Shown here in pieces: positions 1 to 13,600 of a stretch of DNA of 64,000 nt. Source of the stretch: Mytilus galloprovincialis (lineage: Eukaryota; Mollusca; Bivalvia; Mytilida; Mytilidae). The stretch's first letter is position 1, and the number at the start of each line of letters is the position of its first letter. A program made the translations under genes and the position numbers. The notes under the pieces are model-generated. The model was not told the DNA's origin and searched no databases. It worked only from the letters and a program-made list of their open reading frames with translations. The DNA lies in the NCBI RefSeq assembly GCF_965363235.1, contig NC_134846.1, positions 61,927,121-61,991,120 on the forward strand, read 5' to 3'.

Positions 1-1736
1 ACAATAATCTAGAGAAAATTAAAACGTTTTTGGGTGATTTTTGGGTAAGCATAGTCATAGACTCAAATTTATTCAGATTTAATTGTTTCATTTAAAGGGA
101 TTATATATTTTTGTCCATAAATAAAGTTATTGAAAGTATGAGTATGTCCTCCATGTTAAGGAGATGACTTAGTAAATAATGCTGACCATGTTATTTATTG
201 TATGAATGACTTGCAAGGTTTAGATGAACATGATGAATGAGGATGTAATAAATTTATATTATGGTTCATTACCAAATATTCAATCATAATTTGAAATATA
301 TGTATACATGAACATGAACATGAACATGAAATTCTATTTGATTCTATAAGCACTATATAAGCAAATTTGAGAATTTTGTTGATCATATGTTGATAAGGTA
401 CCCTTGTTATATTTATTTTAAGTCTTAAATGAAAAGTATTTGCGTGCATGTTTACCATGTTAAAACTGTGTACATGTAATTCTATTTATTCATATTGATT
501 TTCAAAAGTACATGTAACACTAGAAACAATATAACTTTCACCTGCATATATTGGAACTGTTCATTTGGTTTTGTAAGTCTTTTTAATTTGAGATGATCAT
601 GATATAGCTATACATTGTATCTAGAGATCATGTTTTTTTTCAAAATCCATCTGGTTTTACCATGATTCCTATACATTTTTTTTTTTTTAATTTCTCCTGA
701 ACCAAACCCTCTAATTTTACAAGCCCTCCCTTTTTCCAGAGCTTTTCATTCTTTTCATTTGAAAACCTATAGCTGTTACATGTAGATGAACTGTTATATA
801 GGTAAATTTGAATGACTTTTCCCCAATAAATCTTGAGAAAAAAAAATACTTAATTTGACTTATGTACATTTGTAAGTCACAAAAATTTCAATGTAAATGT
901 ATAACAAATTTATATATTTTTTTGTAAGATTCTGCATGAATTCTATATGTAAGCTGTAGCACCCTTCTGTATTGTTAAAAATGTTTATTTCATTAAAATC
1001 AGTTTTATAAAATGATATCTGTTGATTTATCAAGGTGACTTAATTAAAAGGCATACATGTACAAATGTAGTTAAATTAAAAATACATGTACATGTAAGTA
1101 TCTGTTTTACATGAATATGGTTGAATGACAGAGCCCTACATCAATGTTACAGAAGTAACTTGTCTATTGATAAATTTTGGTTCTTTTTTTTAAACAACAT
1201 CTTCAAACAGCATTTGTACAGGTCAAACAAAGGCATACAGAATCATGACATAATTTTTTGGATGATTACAATAGTGTCTCGTGTCTGCATTCTTTTTTTT
1301 TTTTTGCTTACATGGTTAAATGCTACAATATCTGTTTAGTTTGTTATTTGATGAAATAAAGGTTTTTTTACATTGTCAAGTCTTCACATTGACTGAACAT
1401 ATACATATTATTTTCAAAGCTTTAAATCACTTTATTAATGCTTTGAAATTTGAGCCATAATTGTACTTAAACAAGGTATTACAACTGAAGTTTACAGAAC
1501 ATATTACATTTTAATATGTATATCTAAAATTTTACTGAAATTTTATTTGTTTTATAATCTTGTGAGTGGCATTGTCACCTTAGAAGCACATATAAACTTC
1601 TGTTTTTGTTTAGGATTGAAATTTGGCCTCTTTCCTTTCTATTCAAAATTAAGACTTTTATCTTATACAGTAATTTGATATTAAAATAAATATTGGGTAA
1701 TCTTTTTATGTAGAGAACAATTAGGAAGTAAATATA

Positions 1737-1932
1737 TTGTATTTTAAGCTCCGACCGCATCAACTGGTAATTTGATGGTTGCAAATTAAGTTAATGGCAA
1801 GGCGACCGCATCAACTGGTGATTTGATGGTTGCAAATTAAGTTTACTTGGCAAGGTGTTAGTAGAGCATGTAAATGGGTATTTGCGACCATCAAATCATC
1901 AATTAATGCCTTCAGAGCTTAAAATACAATAT
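1737..1932. repeat. Local inverted plus tandem repeat
   Basis: A block of about 50 bases at 1737-1787, containing 'GCATCAACTGGTAATTTGAT', recurs directly at about 1802-1845 and in inverted orientation at about 1876-1932. The outer arms also share 'GTATTTTAAGCTC'. It could be a small foldback element or a rearranged MITE. No coding role is suggested. Confidence 0.6.
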
Positions 1933-4304
1933 TGTTATTTTCATTCCAATGAAACTGACAGAAAACAACGTCAAATCAAACATTTGAAATTTGCCATACA
2001 TCTTCTGCACTTGTGCATACATTTTCATAGCATCAATTGCGAAATTAACACCATGAAAATTGGCAATCTTATGATATCCTTTAAAAATGAACGTTACAAA
2101 CAATGTTGCATTAGAATTAACATTTATCAATTGCTGCACGTGATTATAGAAGTACATTTACGGTGTATTCCATTTGTACATCTACATGTATCATGCTACA
2201 CTGCAATTTCAAAGTAATAGGTATGACATAATAATTAGCTAATAAAAATTATTGATTCAAATTTGTTGCCTTTCTTTTGATAAACAAATGATAAAAATCT
2301 CTCATAATTTTTACCCAATGTCTTGGACCACCACCTATGGTGGTATTGTGGCGGTTAATTTCAGTTTATATGGTTTTGGTTTAATCACTCAACGTGATTT
2401 CTTTAAGATCAAACTTTTTTTTTGCTACAGTAATAAGCCTTTAGCCATGTTTACATTATATGATATAACTTCAGACAGTGTTATCTGTAATCACTTACAC
2501 CTTAATTACAGTATATAACATTGGTAGGGTTAAAAACATAAATATATATTTAATTTAAATGAAGAATTAAGCATAAAAACATACTTAAAAGGAAAGTAGA
2601 GTTAATGACAGCAATTAGTTTGATATAAGAAGATATTGGCACCACATATTAAATGGTTTTTGGTTATTAAACATGTTAAATGGCTTCATAGATGACACAT
2701 TTTAATCATGTTTATATTTTGTAGTCATGGTTGTAATCTTAGTATAAGGGTACAACTGAATCATTTAAGATAATTTTTATACTAGATTAATGTGAGTTGA
2801 TATGACCATGCCATTATTAAATACAAAGCCGAGACAAAATACTAACTCTAGTAGTTACATTTTTTCAGCCTAGTTCATTATTTAGATACCAAATCAAGGT
2901 TTGAATATGTTGTGTAATTCATTTATTAATTCACATTCTGCATGTAAAAATGAGAAAAATACATTTTCACATATGCATGATTGTAAAATTATCTAAGTTT
3001 GTAGATTGATTATGATAAAAGGAGAACTTTTGCACCAATATAAATTATCTGGAATATATTATTGAATCCTTGTGGTCCTTTTTTGTCATTCATTGAGAAG
3101 TTTGACATATTTATTTACAAGATTTTCCCTAATCTCTGCATCCATTCATGATCAGTTTCCCATTAGTCTGTCCTGTACCAGGATAATGTGTTTGTTAAGG
3201 TAATTGTACTATTTTACCATTTGAAAAAAAAACATCACTAAAAAAAGGAAACTGAGAAATACAAATTTTACTGATGACATTACATGCATTACATTTCTGT
3301 ACTCTGAAAGTTGTGTTTTTTCAAAACAAACGTATGTAAAAAAAGTTTCTGATAGTGAGATTTTACATAAATTAAGATCTCTGGCTAATTAAAGCAGTTA
3401 TTAGTATGCTGATGTAGTCTTCATAATATATGTATATTATATTTATAGCTCGAAGCTGAAAAAAAGTTTTAGTTAGATTCTATTGGCTTGAAGACATAAT
3501 TTTTACAGGCTTCACAGTAATTTTATATGTCTGGGCTATTTGGCCTGTGGTTGAGTGCAAAGACTGCTGATGTTGCACATTTTGAAAGATCCACTGTCAG
3601 TGTTTTGGTTTTCGTCAGTACATGTATATCAAAGTCTGAAGTTAAATATTGTTTTTATGTCAATGTGAATCATTGTTATGATGTCCAAATTATAACCCTG
3701 ATTGCTTTTTGTTATGTCTTATGTGATTAACGTCCAGGGGAAAATGTCCAGCTGGCTCAAATATTTTTTTAGAACCAGGGCATAAGACTGGACTACATGT
3801 AACACTATTATACCATGGTATAATGCCACTTTGCAGCATTTTAAGCCTGACAGTGACATAATGACTAAACCTGTGACTATTTTACTAACTAGTATAAAAG
3901 TCCCAGACTAAACTGACCCCAACATTACTTTGAATATATTATATGTTACATTGTGCTTTAAATTTGTCATTAAGAAAGGCTGATTTATTTTGCCGAATCT
4001 TAAGGTCATTTGTATTAAATTTAATTACATATTATGCATTGTTAGTTTAATCTTATTATTAAACATGTTAAAGTCCCTTGCAACTTTTTCTCTATTTTGT
4101 ATAGAAGAATTAAATTCTAAACCATGAGCTTACACTCTATTGATTCGTCTATGGGAAGGTTATATTTTCAGTATTTTTTACTTTGTCTACTTATTATTTT
4201 ATTATAAATTTTCATAACAGAGTTGAAATACAATTAGGCAGTTCCATTTATAACTGAGAAATGAATGCAAGGGCAAATATCATAGGCTGATCAAGGGAAT
4301 CCTT

Positions 4305-4322
4305 GGGGGGGGGGGGGGGGGG
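4305..4322 (+). repeat. 18-base poly-G run
   Basis: Eighteen consecutive G residues are followed shortly by C-rich sequence ('CACCCCCCTCTCCCC'). This is a simple repeat, prone to slippage and to sequencing error. The adjacent C run could pair with it. Confidence 0.9.
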
Positions 4323-4741
4323 TGTCACCCCCCTCTCCCCTACCCTGTCACCTTTTGTGGGAAAAGTTGATTATGAACATGACTTGTGCGGGCCCCCCTT
4401 TTGAAAAGTTTTGGATATGCCACTGAATATTTTGGTTTCTTTAATGCTAGTTTTCACATGAGCAACATAACTCCTTAGATATATTCATTGCTCTGCCTTT
4501 CTGTTTTATCCAATCTCAATCTATAGTTGAAACCAGATTTATCGTAACCTAAAAATTAGGAAGTTAGTGTACATCATATACTGTATATTTTTTTAAATGA
4601 GAATTTTAATTATTGATTTTGAAGTTGGTATTCCATTAAGAGATTAAACATAAATATGTATTTAGTAAATTCTCGGGGGAATTTTCTAATTTGCTTTGTT
4701 GAAGGTGTTAAGCAACCAAAATTAAATGGAAATGGAAGACA

Positions 4742-4870
4742 GAAACAGCTATTCCATCAATATGAAAATAAGAAGATGTGGTATGATTGTCAATGAGTTA
4801 ACTCTCCACAAGAGATGAAATGCACCAGACATTAACAACTATAGGTCACCGTACGACCTTCAACAATGAG
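4742..4870 (+). repeat. Dispersed mussel repeat, GATGTGG module
   Basis: The block begins near 'AAGAAGATGTGGTATGATTG' and runs through 'CAACTATAGGTCACCGTACG'. The same module recurs at 11357-11450 and 29040-29220 on this strand. It recurs in reverse complement at 7275-7487, 22640-22842, 23512-23700 and, decayed, near 53590-53780. I see no tRNA-like A and B boxes and no clear terminal inverted repeats, so its class is unknown. Confidence 0.75.
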
Positions 4871-5811
4871 TAAAATGTATATTACCTAATATTTCAAGAG
4901 ATTTTTGCCATATGAATATCCAATATTTGTTTCTTCTATCCAAGTTTGTATTTATTTATAAGATTAACTTTTCAAGTACAGGTCAAACAAATCAATAATG
5001 AAAAAACCTATTATAAATGAAATTTCAAAAGTTTTCATGTGAAATGTCTATACTACTGAAGGAAAGACATGCATCTAACAGTGTGGGGCCTTTTTTATTG
5101 AAATTCTTCATTGAATTAAATGTTCAAACCTTAAAATTCCTCCTACTTAATAGTCATTTGAACTGTTTAATTTGTAGGGCCGAATTTTATATTTGAATTG
5201 AACTTTCCGTTTTTAAATTCAAAATGAAAGTTTATATTGGCAGGTGTTTGTTATCTTAGTATTTGCATATTGATGTTTCACAATACTATTTTGAATTAAA
5301 CTTTAATAATCTTTAAGGTAGTGCCTGTTGACGCAGTACTCATGTTGATAAATCTTACTGTAATAGTTTTATAGACTTGTATTCTGTCAGATTTGATTAA
5401 AATTTTCTATTGTTAAAAATTAAACTTCCAAATCTTTTAACTGAATTGCCCTCATTGTATATATATATTGCTTCATATTTGATCAGTACATTATATTATT
5501 TTACTCAACAGAGAAAAAGCTTAATACATTGTTTAATTTTGAAATTGAATATATGTATGAATTGATTTTTTGGCTGAAATTAAATTGATTCACATCAAAG
5601 AAAATTTTAACTCTGTATTTCTATTTACTCAATAAAGTATTTGTTAACTGGTTATACATTATTAACTTTATGGTCAAATAAGTGCTGACATTTGAATTGT
5701 TTAATATCAAATTTGATATAAGATGTAATTGTAATGATGTTGCTATATAAAATCTCGTCACACGAATTTGGTTGTCAATGATATTGAAATCATCCCTCTC
5801 TTTCCATTGTG

Positions 5812-5990
5812 GTAAGGTAGTTTTTGATGAAGTTGAGGTCCAATCAACTTGAAACTTAGTATACATGTTCCCTATGATATGATCTTTCTAATTTTAATGC
5901 CAAAATAAGAGATTTTTACCCCAGTTTCACGATCAACTGAACATAAGAAAGGATAATGCGGATGGGGCATCTGTGTACTATGAACACATT
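5812..5990 (-). repeat. Dispersed repeat shared with 29425-29695
   Basis: The reverse complement of this stretch matches 29425-29695. Shared elements include 'ATCATATCATAGGGAACA', the 'AAGTTTCAAGTTGATTGGAC' block and a GGGGCAT module. The two copies lie in opposite orientation 23 kb apart. It is a multi-copy repeat of unknown class. Confidence 0.7.
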
Positions 5991-7274
5991 CTTGTTAACC
6001 CCAATTTTACAACTGACTGAAAATAGAAAGGTGATACTATAGTGAGAAACCAGTCAAGTTTTAAGGTTTATTTTTTGTTTAGGTAAATTATTATGAAAAT
6101 ATTATCACAACAATTTAACACAAACACAAATAAATGTATGAGATCTCAAGAATTTTAAAATTTTGTCTGAGAAAAATGTGCTGAAAATTTAAAATCAACT
6201 TGGACAGTTAATTAATATATTAATTGATGATATCATTGTTAATTAATCCTAACTTTCTGTCCTGTAAAGAGGATGTAACATCCAATCTTTAACGCCCTCA
6301 TTAATATTATAAAGCCGATGATTAAATGCCTTTCATACTATGACATTGCTTTATGTTTAAAGAATGCTCTTCTTCAAACATGAATTATGATTTTATATAT
6401 CATATTTTTACAATGATTTAATCTATAGTCATAAGCTTGTCAGATATTAGTTTTTGGTAGACTAAATGGATTATTATCTTTTTAATACCTAATCCAAGAT
6501 TAAAAGATTTCTACCGAATAAATTGACTCGCAGCCATGTATTTGGGAACCTTTGTACTGTTAATTTAGCTCCTTTATCAACATATCGGCACGAATGGTCT
6601 AGAATTGTTGGATACTCACAAAACCTCTTCACAACAGCATTGTTCACAATTCATCAAAGATTATTCATAAAACTGTCTTATATAATTCTCACATTGCTGC
6701 GTCACATGCATTGTCATTTTATACAAAGATAATTTGATAAATTGAAATAAATTGATATTAAATCTTATATTTACCACTCCAGTTAATGTATTGTAATTGA
6801 AATCTGTTTTATATGCTGTTGAGATTATAGACAATCGGCACTACATGTACTCTTATAATTTATTATAGTTAATGTCTTCAAGTTTTTATACTCTGTCATT
6901 ATCGCATTAAGTTTTAGTCTCACTTATACTTTTTCATGTGTCATTGTACTTACTGACTTCAAAGTGATAAAAGTCAGAACAATGTGAGAACTTACAATTT
7001 TTGTCTTGCTGCAGCTAAAAAGCAAAGTATATTACATTAATTAATTATTTGCTAATGTCAGCAGAATTATAGTCTAAGGGTCAATTGTGAATAGAGCTAC
7101 CAAGTCAAGGTCAAAATTTTACCTAATACATGTACATATGTATGATGTTATTTGAGCATTCAAATTGTTTGTAGAACTTCAGTCATTCTGTTGCAACTTT
7201 TAAGAATACAGAAGTCAGAATCCTGATGTTCAGTAGTTGTTGCTTGTTGATGTGGTTTATAAGTGTTTTTATTT

Positions 7275-7487
7275 TTCATTTATTATATATATTAGACTGT
7301 GAATTTTCGTTTTTTGAATGGTTTTATACTTGTCATTTTTGGGGCCCTTTATAGCTAGGTGTTTTCGGTATGAGCCAATGCTCCTTGTTGAAGGCTGTTC
7401 TTTGATCTATAATAGTTTTTCTTTTTCAAATTGTAACTTGGATGTAGAGTTGTCTCATTGGCACTCATACCACATCTTCTCATGTAT
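7275..7487 (-). repeat. Dispersed mussel repeat, GATGTGG module (reverse)
   Basis: On the minus strand this reads as the GATGTGG module, preserved through 'TGAGACAACTCT' and the 'GGGCCC' block. It is longer than the copy at 4742-4870 and close to the copies at 22640-22842 and 23512-23700. Confidence 0.75.
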
Positions 7488-7939
7488 ATCTATATAATGT
7501 GTGTTTGTATGTAACTACAAGATGCCATAGTACTGCTCTGTTTATAGACATAATTGTTTCTAATTTACAAAACAAAGCAATCAGTATGTTAAGTTAATAG
7601 TTTTAGATACTGTCTTTCCACATGTGAGATCACAAAACTCTTTTTAAACACCTCTTTGATCACTAATTAAAGGAAGGCAATAAAAGATGATTAAATTGAT
7701 TTCCACTTAAAAACCACTTTAGGTTTAATTGGTTAACAACAGTTTATAACATGTTATAATGGAATATTTGATTGTTCAAACACTTGCTTTACTTTAATTA
7801 TTTGCATGTAGAACTCAGTATTATAAGAGGAATCGATTATGTTGAGGGTTTTATATAAACTCTTATATATCAATAGATCTCTACATTAGATTACCAGGTA
7901 TTTCTATCTATATAGAAAAATCAAACTCAGTTTTTAGCT

Positions 7940-9745
7940 CAAAGGGCCAAGTGAGCTTTTCTCATCACTTGGCGTCCGGCGGCGTCCGGCGTCCGGCGTC
8001 GTCCGGCGTCCGTCGTCGTTAACTTTTACAAAAATCTTCTCCTCTGAAACTACTGGACCAAATTAAACCAAACTTGGCTACAATCTTCATTCAGGTATCT
8101 AGTTTAAAAATTGTGTCCAGTGACCCGCCCAACCAACCAAGATGGCCGCCATGGCTAAAAATAGAACATAGGGGTAAAATACAGTTTTTGGCTTATAACT
8201 CAAAAACCAAAGCATTTAGAGCAAATCTGACATGGGGTAAAATTGTTTATCAGGTCAAGATCTATCTGCCCTGAAATTTTGAGATGAATCGGACAACCCG
8301 TTGATAGGTTGCTGCCCCTGAATTGGTAATTTTAAGGAAATGTTGCTGTTTTTGGTTATTATCTTGAATATTATTATAGATAGAGATAAACTGTAAACAG
8401 CAAAAATGTTCAGCAAAGTAAGATCTACAAATAAGTCAACATGACCAAAATGGTCTGTTGACCCCTTTAGGAGTTATTGCCCTTTATAGTCAATTTTTAA
8501 CCATTTTTCGTAAATCTTAGTTATCTTTTACAAAAATCTTCTCCTCTAAAACTACTGGACCAAATTAAACCAAACTTGGCTACAATCTTCATTCAGGTAT
8601 CTAGTTTAAAAATTGTGTCCGGTGACCCGGCCAACCAACCAAGATGGCTGCCATGGCTAAAAATAGAACATAGGGTTAAAATGCAGTTTTTGGCTTATCA
8701 CTCAAAAACCAAAGCATTTAGAGCAAATCTGACATGTGGTAAAATTGTTTATCAGGTCAAGATCTATCTGCCCTGAAATTTTGAGATGAATTGGACAACC
8801 CGTTGATAGGTTGCTGCCCCTGAATTGGTAATTTTTAGGAAATTTTGCTGTTTTTGGTTATTATCTTGAATATTATTATAGATAGAGATAAACTGTAAAC
8901 AGCAAAAATGTTCAGCAAAGTAAGATCTACAAAAAAATAAGTCAACATGACCGAAATGGTCAGTTGACCCCTTTAGGAGTTATTACCCTTTATAGTCAAT
9001 TTTAACCATTTTTCTTAAATCTTAGTAATCTATTACAAAAATCTCCTCTGAAACTAATGGGCCAAATTAAACCAAACTTGGCCACAATCATCATTCGGGT
9101 ATCTAGTTTAAAAATTGTGTCCGGTGACCTGGCAACCAACCAAGATGGCCGCCATGGCTAAAAATAGAACATAGGGATGAAATGCAGTTTTTGGCTTATC
9201 ACTCAAAAACCAAAGCATTTAGAGCAAATCTGACATGTGGTAAAATTGTTTATCAGGTCAAGATCTATCTGCAACAACAAAAGAGAGTTTTTAACGACCT
9301 CAGCTGGCTATACAACCCTTGCACAATCAACTGAATTTTGCAGAAATCATTAATAGGATAGATTGCCCTTATATGATAATTTTTTATTATCTTTTTGGTT
9401 TTTTTGGCAAAGGGGGAGCGAGGGGGGGGGGGTTGCGCAACAACAAAACAACTTCACAACTTTCTCATTACTTTGCATTTCTCGTTAGATAGATTTTACA
9501 AAATTCTCCCCTGAAACAACTGTCAAATTTAAACAAACTTGGTTTAAATTACCACTAGGATATCCAGGGACCACTGTGTATGATGACCCTGCCTGCCCAC
9601 ATGGCTGAAATAAAACATAGGTTTCAAATGCACTTTTTAGTATTATATCTCTGAAACTAAACGACAATACAACAGTTGCATTTATCATGCATCAATTGTA
9701 AATAAAAATATCAGGTGAGCGACACAGGGTCCTTGTACCCTCTAG
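7940..9745 (+). repeat. Bivalve interspersed repeat with ~502-bp tandem units
   Basis: A GGCGTCCGGC-rich leader (7970-8017) is followed by direct repeats starting at 8029, 8531 and 9036, giving periods of 502 and 505 bases. The third unit is truncated near 9276 and a diverged fourth starts near 9490. Units one and two encode nearly identical 66-residue frames (8074-8274 and 8576-8776). The changes look neutral and the frames are repeat-derived, so I do not call genes. The right end is 'CAGGTGAGCGACACAGGGTC', a module I recall from many bivalve genomes. The whole block sits just upstream of the first visible FBXW10 exon. Confidence 0.85.
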
Positions 9746-10216
9746 TTTTCTTCTACTAAATCAAATGATAATAAAATACCCTTTAGTTCCACAAACTTTG
9801 TATAATTCCAATTAACACTTGGTTATGTAGGACATTTTTTCCTTAAAGTCATAATGTTTTTTTTACAATTAAAATTTCTGCGGTAATCACATTTTACTTT
9901 CTTGGGTTTAGGATAAGACCTATAAAACAAGTTGTCATTTAAAAAAAAATGTCTGCCTTTATTGTATACTTCTCGTAGGAATAATTATTTTTTCTTAGAT
10001 ATGAAATGTAACGCAACATTTCTGGTATTTCATAAAAGGGGACATTTTTTTTATGGTAACAAACTAACCCTATATATATGTCCAAAAAATCTGTAGTATA
10101 AATCCTCACAACCAGCATTCATTGGCAGAATATTTTTATGTATATATTTGATTACTCTTCATTCAAGTATTATATTATAATAATATTAAAATCATTTCTA
10201 ATCCTTATTTTTGCAG

Positions 10217-10665
10217 ATGACGACCATCTTGAATCTTCCTCCATTTGTGAGACAGAATATTCATATAAAACAGATGATCATCCTGAACTGGATATGCTTA
10301 TTAGTTTATCACCAGAATATGGTTCTCCAACAAGAGACCCAATTACTGGTAAAAAGATCAGACAAGCAACAAGACCTCAGATATTAGATCCCCATGATTT
10401 TCATGATGAGACTAGCCTGTCATCACTGGACCCTGCCCTTATGGTCATTCCTTCTTCAGCCAAGGCCCATTCTGGTGTGTCCCACTTTAAGGACTTCATT
10501 AGATATCTACCAGTCCATCTTGCCAAATATATCCTTCGACTTCTGGATGAGGCTTCTTTGCATGCTGCTAAGGATGTCAGTACCAAGTGGCAGGTGCTTG
10601 TTTCAGAGGTCAAGGTTGAACTGGAGTTGAACAAGAAGTTGATGGAAGAAGTTATGCTCATGCAG
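10217..10665 (+). CDS. FBXW10: FBXW10-like exon with F-box
   Basis: The acceptor 'TTATTTTTGCAG' precedes it and the donor is GTAAAT. The exon begins with the last two bases of a split codon and encodes 149 full residues. The first 90 are acidic and Ser/Pro-rich. They are followed by the F-box helices 'FKDFIRYLPVHLAKYILRLL' and an amphipathic linker rich in Glu and Lys. An in-frame ATG upstream at 10138 lies in intron sequence before the acceptor and is not a credible start. Confidence 0.9.
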
Positions 10666-13600
10666 GTAAATTGCAAAATGAAGATGAAAGTACATGTAAA
10701 TGTTACAAAAAAGTGTTTTTATTGACCTCAGTACAGTGAGCCAAACTATTTTTGTCCCAAACTATTTTTGTCCAAGCTTTGAATTTGGATTATCTGTGTG
10801 TTAACAGTTTTGATCAAGCTAGAAAGTATTAATAAGAAAGATAATCTGTTACATAACTGCTCTTCATCATTTTAGGGGTATATTTATGTGCTATGGACAT
10901 TTAATCTTGTTTCTACAATGTTATAATAGAATACTCAAAGAGATTATGCAAATAGTTATGATAGTTAAGAACTTAAAGATTTCTTTATAAAATTGAAAAT
11001 ATATGAAGCATTATGGTGATTTTGACAAAATTCTAGGGATTTGGAGTAGGGGCAGTTGTTGATAGTGAAAGTTGGAAGGTGAGAATAAAGGGATGTTGGT
11101 TAATAGGGATAGGAGTACAGATTTAGTTATTTAGAATTTTAATTTCAATTGGAAATAGTTTTCTTTATTATTATTTCCTTCTTCTAATAGTAGAATCAGT
11201 AAAGCATGAATTTTCAGAAATTGATAAAAATAGGTCAGAATTACTTTATAAAGGTATAGGGAATAGGATTTTTTTTAGACTTAGTTCATAATGTTATTCC
11301 TTTATTACTCATAATATGATTAATTTGATTGTCCCATACAGGTAGGTGAGTTTATTATGAAAATAAGAAGATGTGAGTGATATGATTGCCAATGAGACAA
11401 TTTTCCACCATAGACCAAAATGATATAGATGTTAGCAACTAATGATTGTATAGGTGTTGGCTATGTTAGATTTTTGGGTTTTTTACTTATTTATAGTGGT
11501 GCTTGGAAATTCAGTGTTGCATGCATAAAAAAATTTGTTAGCATTATTTAAAAAAATTGTTTCTATACCTTCTGAAATTGTAATCATATGTTTATATTTC
11601 TTAAGTTATGTTATCAAGGCATTATCAGATGATATTATTTGAATTAAATAGTTTGATTTGCATATATTAAAATTAAGATAGACTAAGGAATGATTTTACT
11701 AGTTTCACTGTGTTGCAAATTGTTTTCATATACATTAACTAAGACATTTTATTATTCCTAGGGTGCCTCTGCTCAAGGTGTTAATCATGAATATGCAAAG
11801 GATATTGATGTACTGGTTCCTAATCTGTATCCCGGTACAAGGGAAGTAATCAAAACAAATGGTGAAGTAACCTACCATCCTGACTATAAGACAATGATGA
11901 CCTTTGAGACAGGTTACAGTGGTATATCTGTACGGAACGCTATCATTGAAGAAAGGAATGTATTCTGTGGATCTTACTATGTACAGATTATGTTAAAATT
12001 GTAAGTTTGTATTGAATATCTTAAATCTGTTGAAGAATGAATAATGTCTTTGATTAAAAGCAATAATTTGTTAATATTTTATTTTTTTATTTTTTTTTTA
12101 AATATTACCTAGAATGCATTGGATTCTGATATGGACAAATTCTTTCAGAAAATTTATGTGTTTCTTTTTTCTCTCTCCAGAGATGATGGTCATCGAGTGT
12201 TCCATACAGATGGAGGAAATTTAATCGTTACTGGATCTAAAGATAGAAAGCTTAGATTTATTGAAATGGAAAACAGAGCAGAATTAGATCTTAAGATATC
12301 AGGGCATGCTGGCAGTATAAAATGTGTACATCTTAATGAAGAAGAAAATTATGTACTTAGTGGGAGCTATGATACAAGTATACGGTATGTTATTATTTAT
12401 TTATTCATTGAAGTCAGGGATCTATGCTTTAGTTGATAATATTGTTTGAATGATAGACAGTCCTATAAACAACTAAAGAGTTGTCTAGTATTTAACACTG
12501 CGGTAATTATTCAAGATTTGTTTGAATGATAGACAGTCCTATAAACAACTAAAGAGTTGTCTAGTATTTAACACTGCGGTAATTATTCAAGAATTTATTT
12601 AGATTATTGAAATTTAGTCATGTTGTCTTTATTTATTTAACTATCAGTTGGTGGGTAGAAAAACAAAGTTTAAGGTTTGTTGTTTAAAAAACATTTTTTT
12701 TTATTGACTATCACAAAAGATCTGGAATCAAATTTAAGAATTGCAAACGAATTGCAGTTTTGATAAATTTTAAGATGATTGTAATGATACAGGTTAAGAA
12801 CATTCAAGATGAATGAATGAAACAAGACAGAAAATAGTTTTGCCAGTTTTTAAATATTGATTTTATGCTTTTAGCAAGCATTTTAGCAAGAAGTTGTTTT
12901 GATTCATGAACGTATTTTTTTTTAGATTGTATTCAGTTGTTAGCTCAAATTGTTCATAGCATGATATATCAAATAGTTCATTTAACAAACAGATAGAACA
13001 GAAATAGTAAACATTTTAATTTTAATTTTGAATGCTGAACATTTCAAATTCTCAAAAACACTTTTGATTACCAAATGTTATTTGTAATTCTCTAATAAGG
13101 CCAATTTTTATAACAGGAAATGGAGCACTAAAGATGGGAAATGTCAGAAGATATTCCGTGGACATAGAGATACAGTGTTGTGTATTGAAGTTGTAGAAAA
13201 CCTTCTGTGTTCAGGTTCTAAAGATGGTGCTTGTAAAAGTAAGTTTTAATTTAATTTTGATAGAGATTTATTTATTGAGTTTTAATTAGTTTAAACTAGG
13301 CAACCTCATGGATGTGTTGGGTATTCTTTTCTTCATTATTAAGAAAAACAGTTGTAGAGATAAAATTTAACTAACTGGCATAAATATTTCCATGTGAAAA
13401 TGATAAGAAATGGCAATATTAGCTTTTGTAATGTTGTTGAGGTTCTGTGACATGTCTCTTTGAAACGTACCAGACATTTCGTTTTGTTTGTTTCCATTGT
13501 TACTTCATCCAGTCTGATTTGAACACTGGATTCATCATCTGCAAAGATCTGTCAATGCTCTGTTTAACCTTCTGCTTGACAACCTTTGTGAGAACTATCA

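Larger units (their letters stand above)
1..7939. other. Gene-free AT-rich stretch with dispersed repeats
   Basis: No reading frame here has the composition, splice signals or motifs of a gene, and I could not find the missing 5' exons of the F-box/WD40 gene. What can be seen are decayed repeat modules (near 4742-4870, 5812-5990 and 7275-7487), an 18-base G run at 4305-4322 and an inverted repeat near 1737-1932. Short coding exons could be hidden here and I cannot exclude them. Confidence 0.6.

Noticed and set aside
1855-2217. 120-residue plus-strand frame
   Set aside because: AT-rich, spans an inverted repeat, no homology pattern or splice signals; His/Ile/Cys composition is not protein-like.
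4742-4870. tRNA-derived SINE
   Set aside because: No A or B box promoter and no poly-A or simple-repeat tail; left as an unclassified repeat.
8074-8776. Two similar 66-residue open frames
   Set aside because: They lie in tandem repeat units and have no splice, start or motif support.
10138-10216. In-frame ATG as the start of the F-box protein
   Set aside because: It lies before a good splice acceptor, encodes an Ile/Phe-rich intron-like stretch and would leave the protein without its expected N-terminus.
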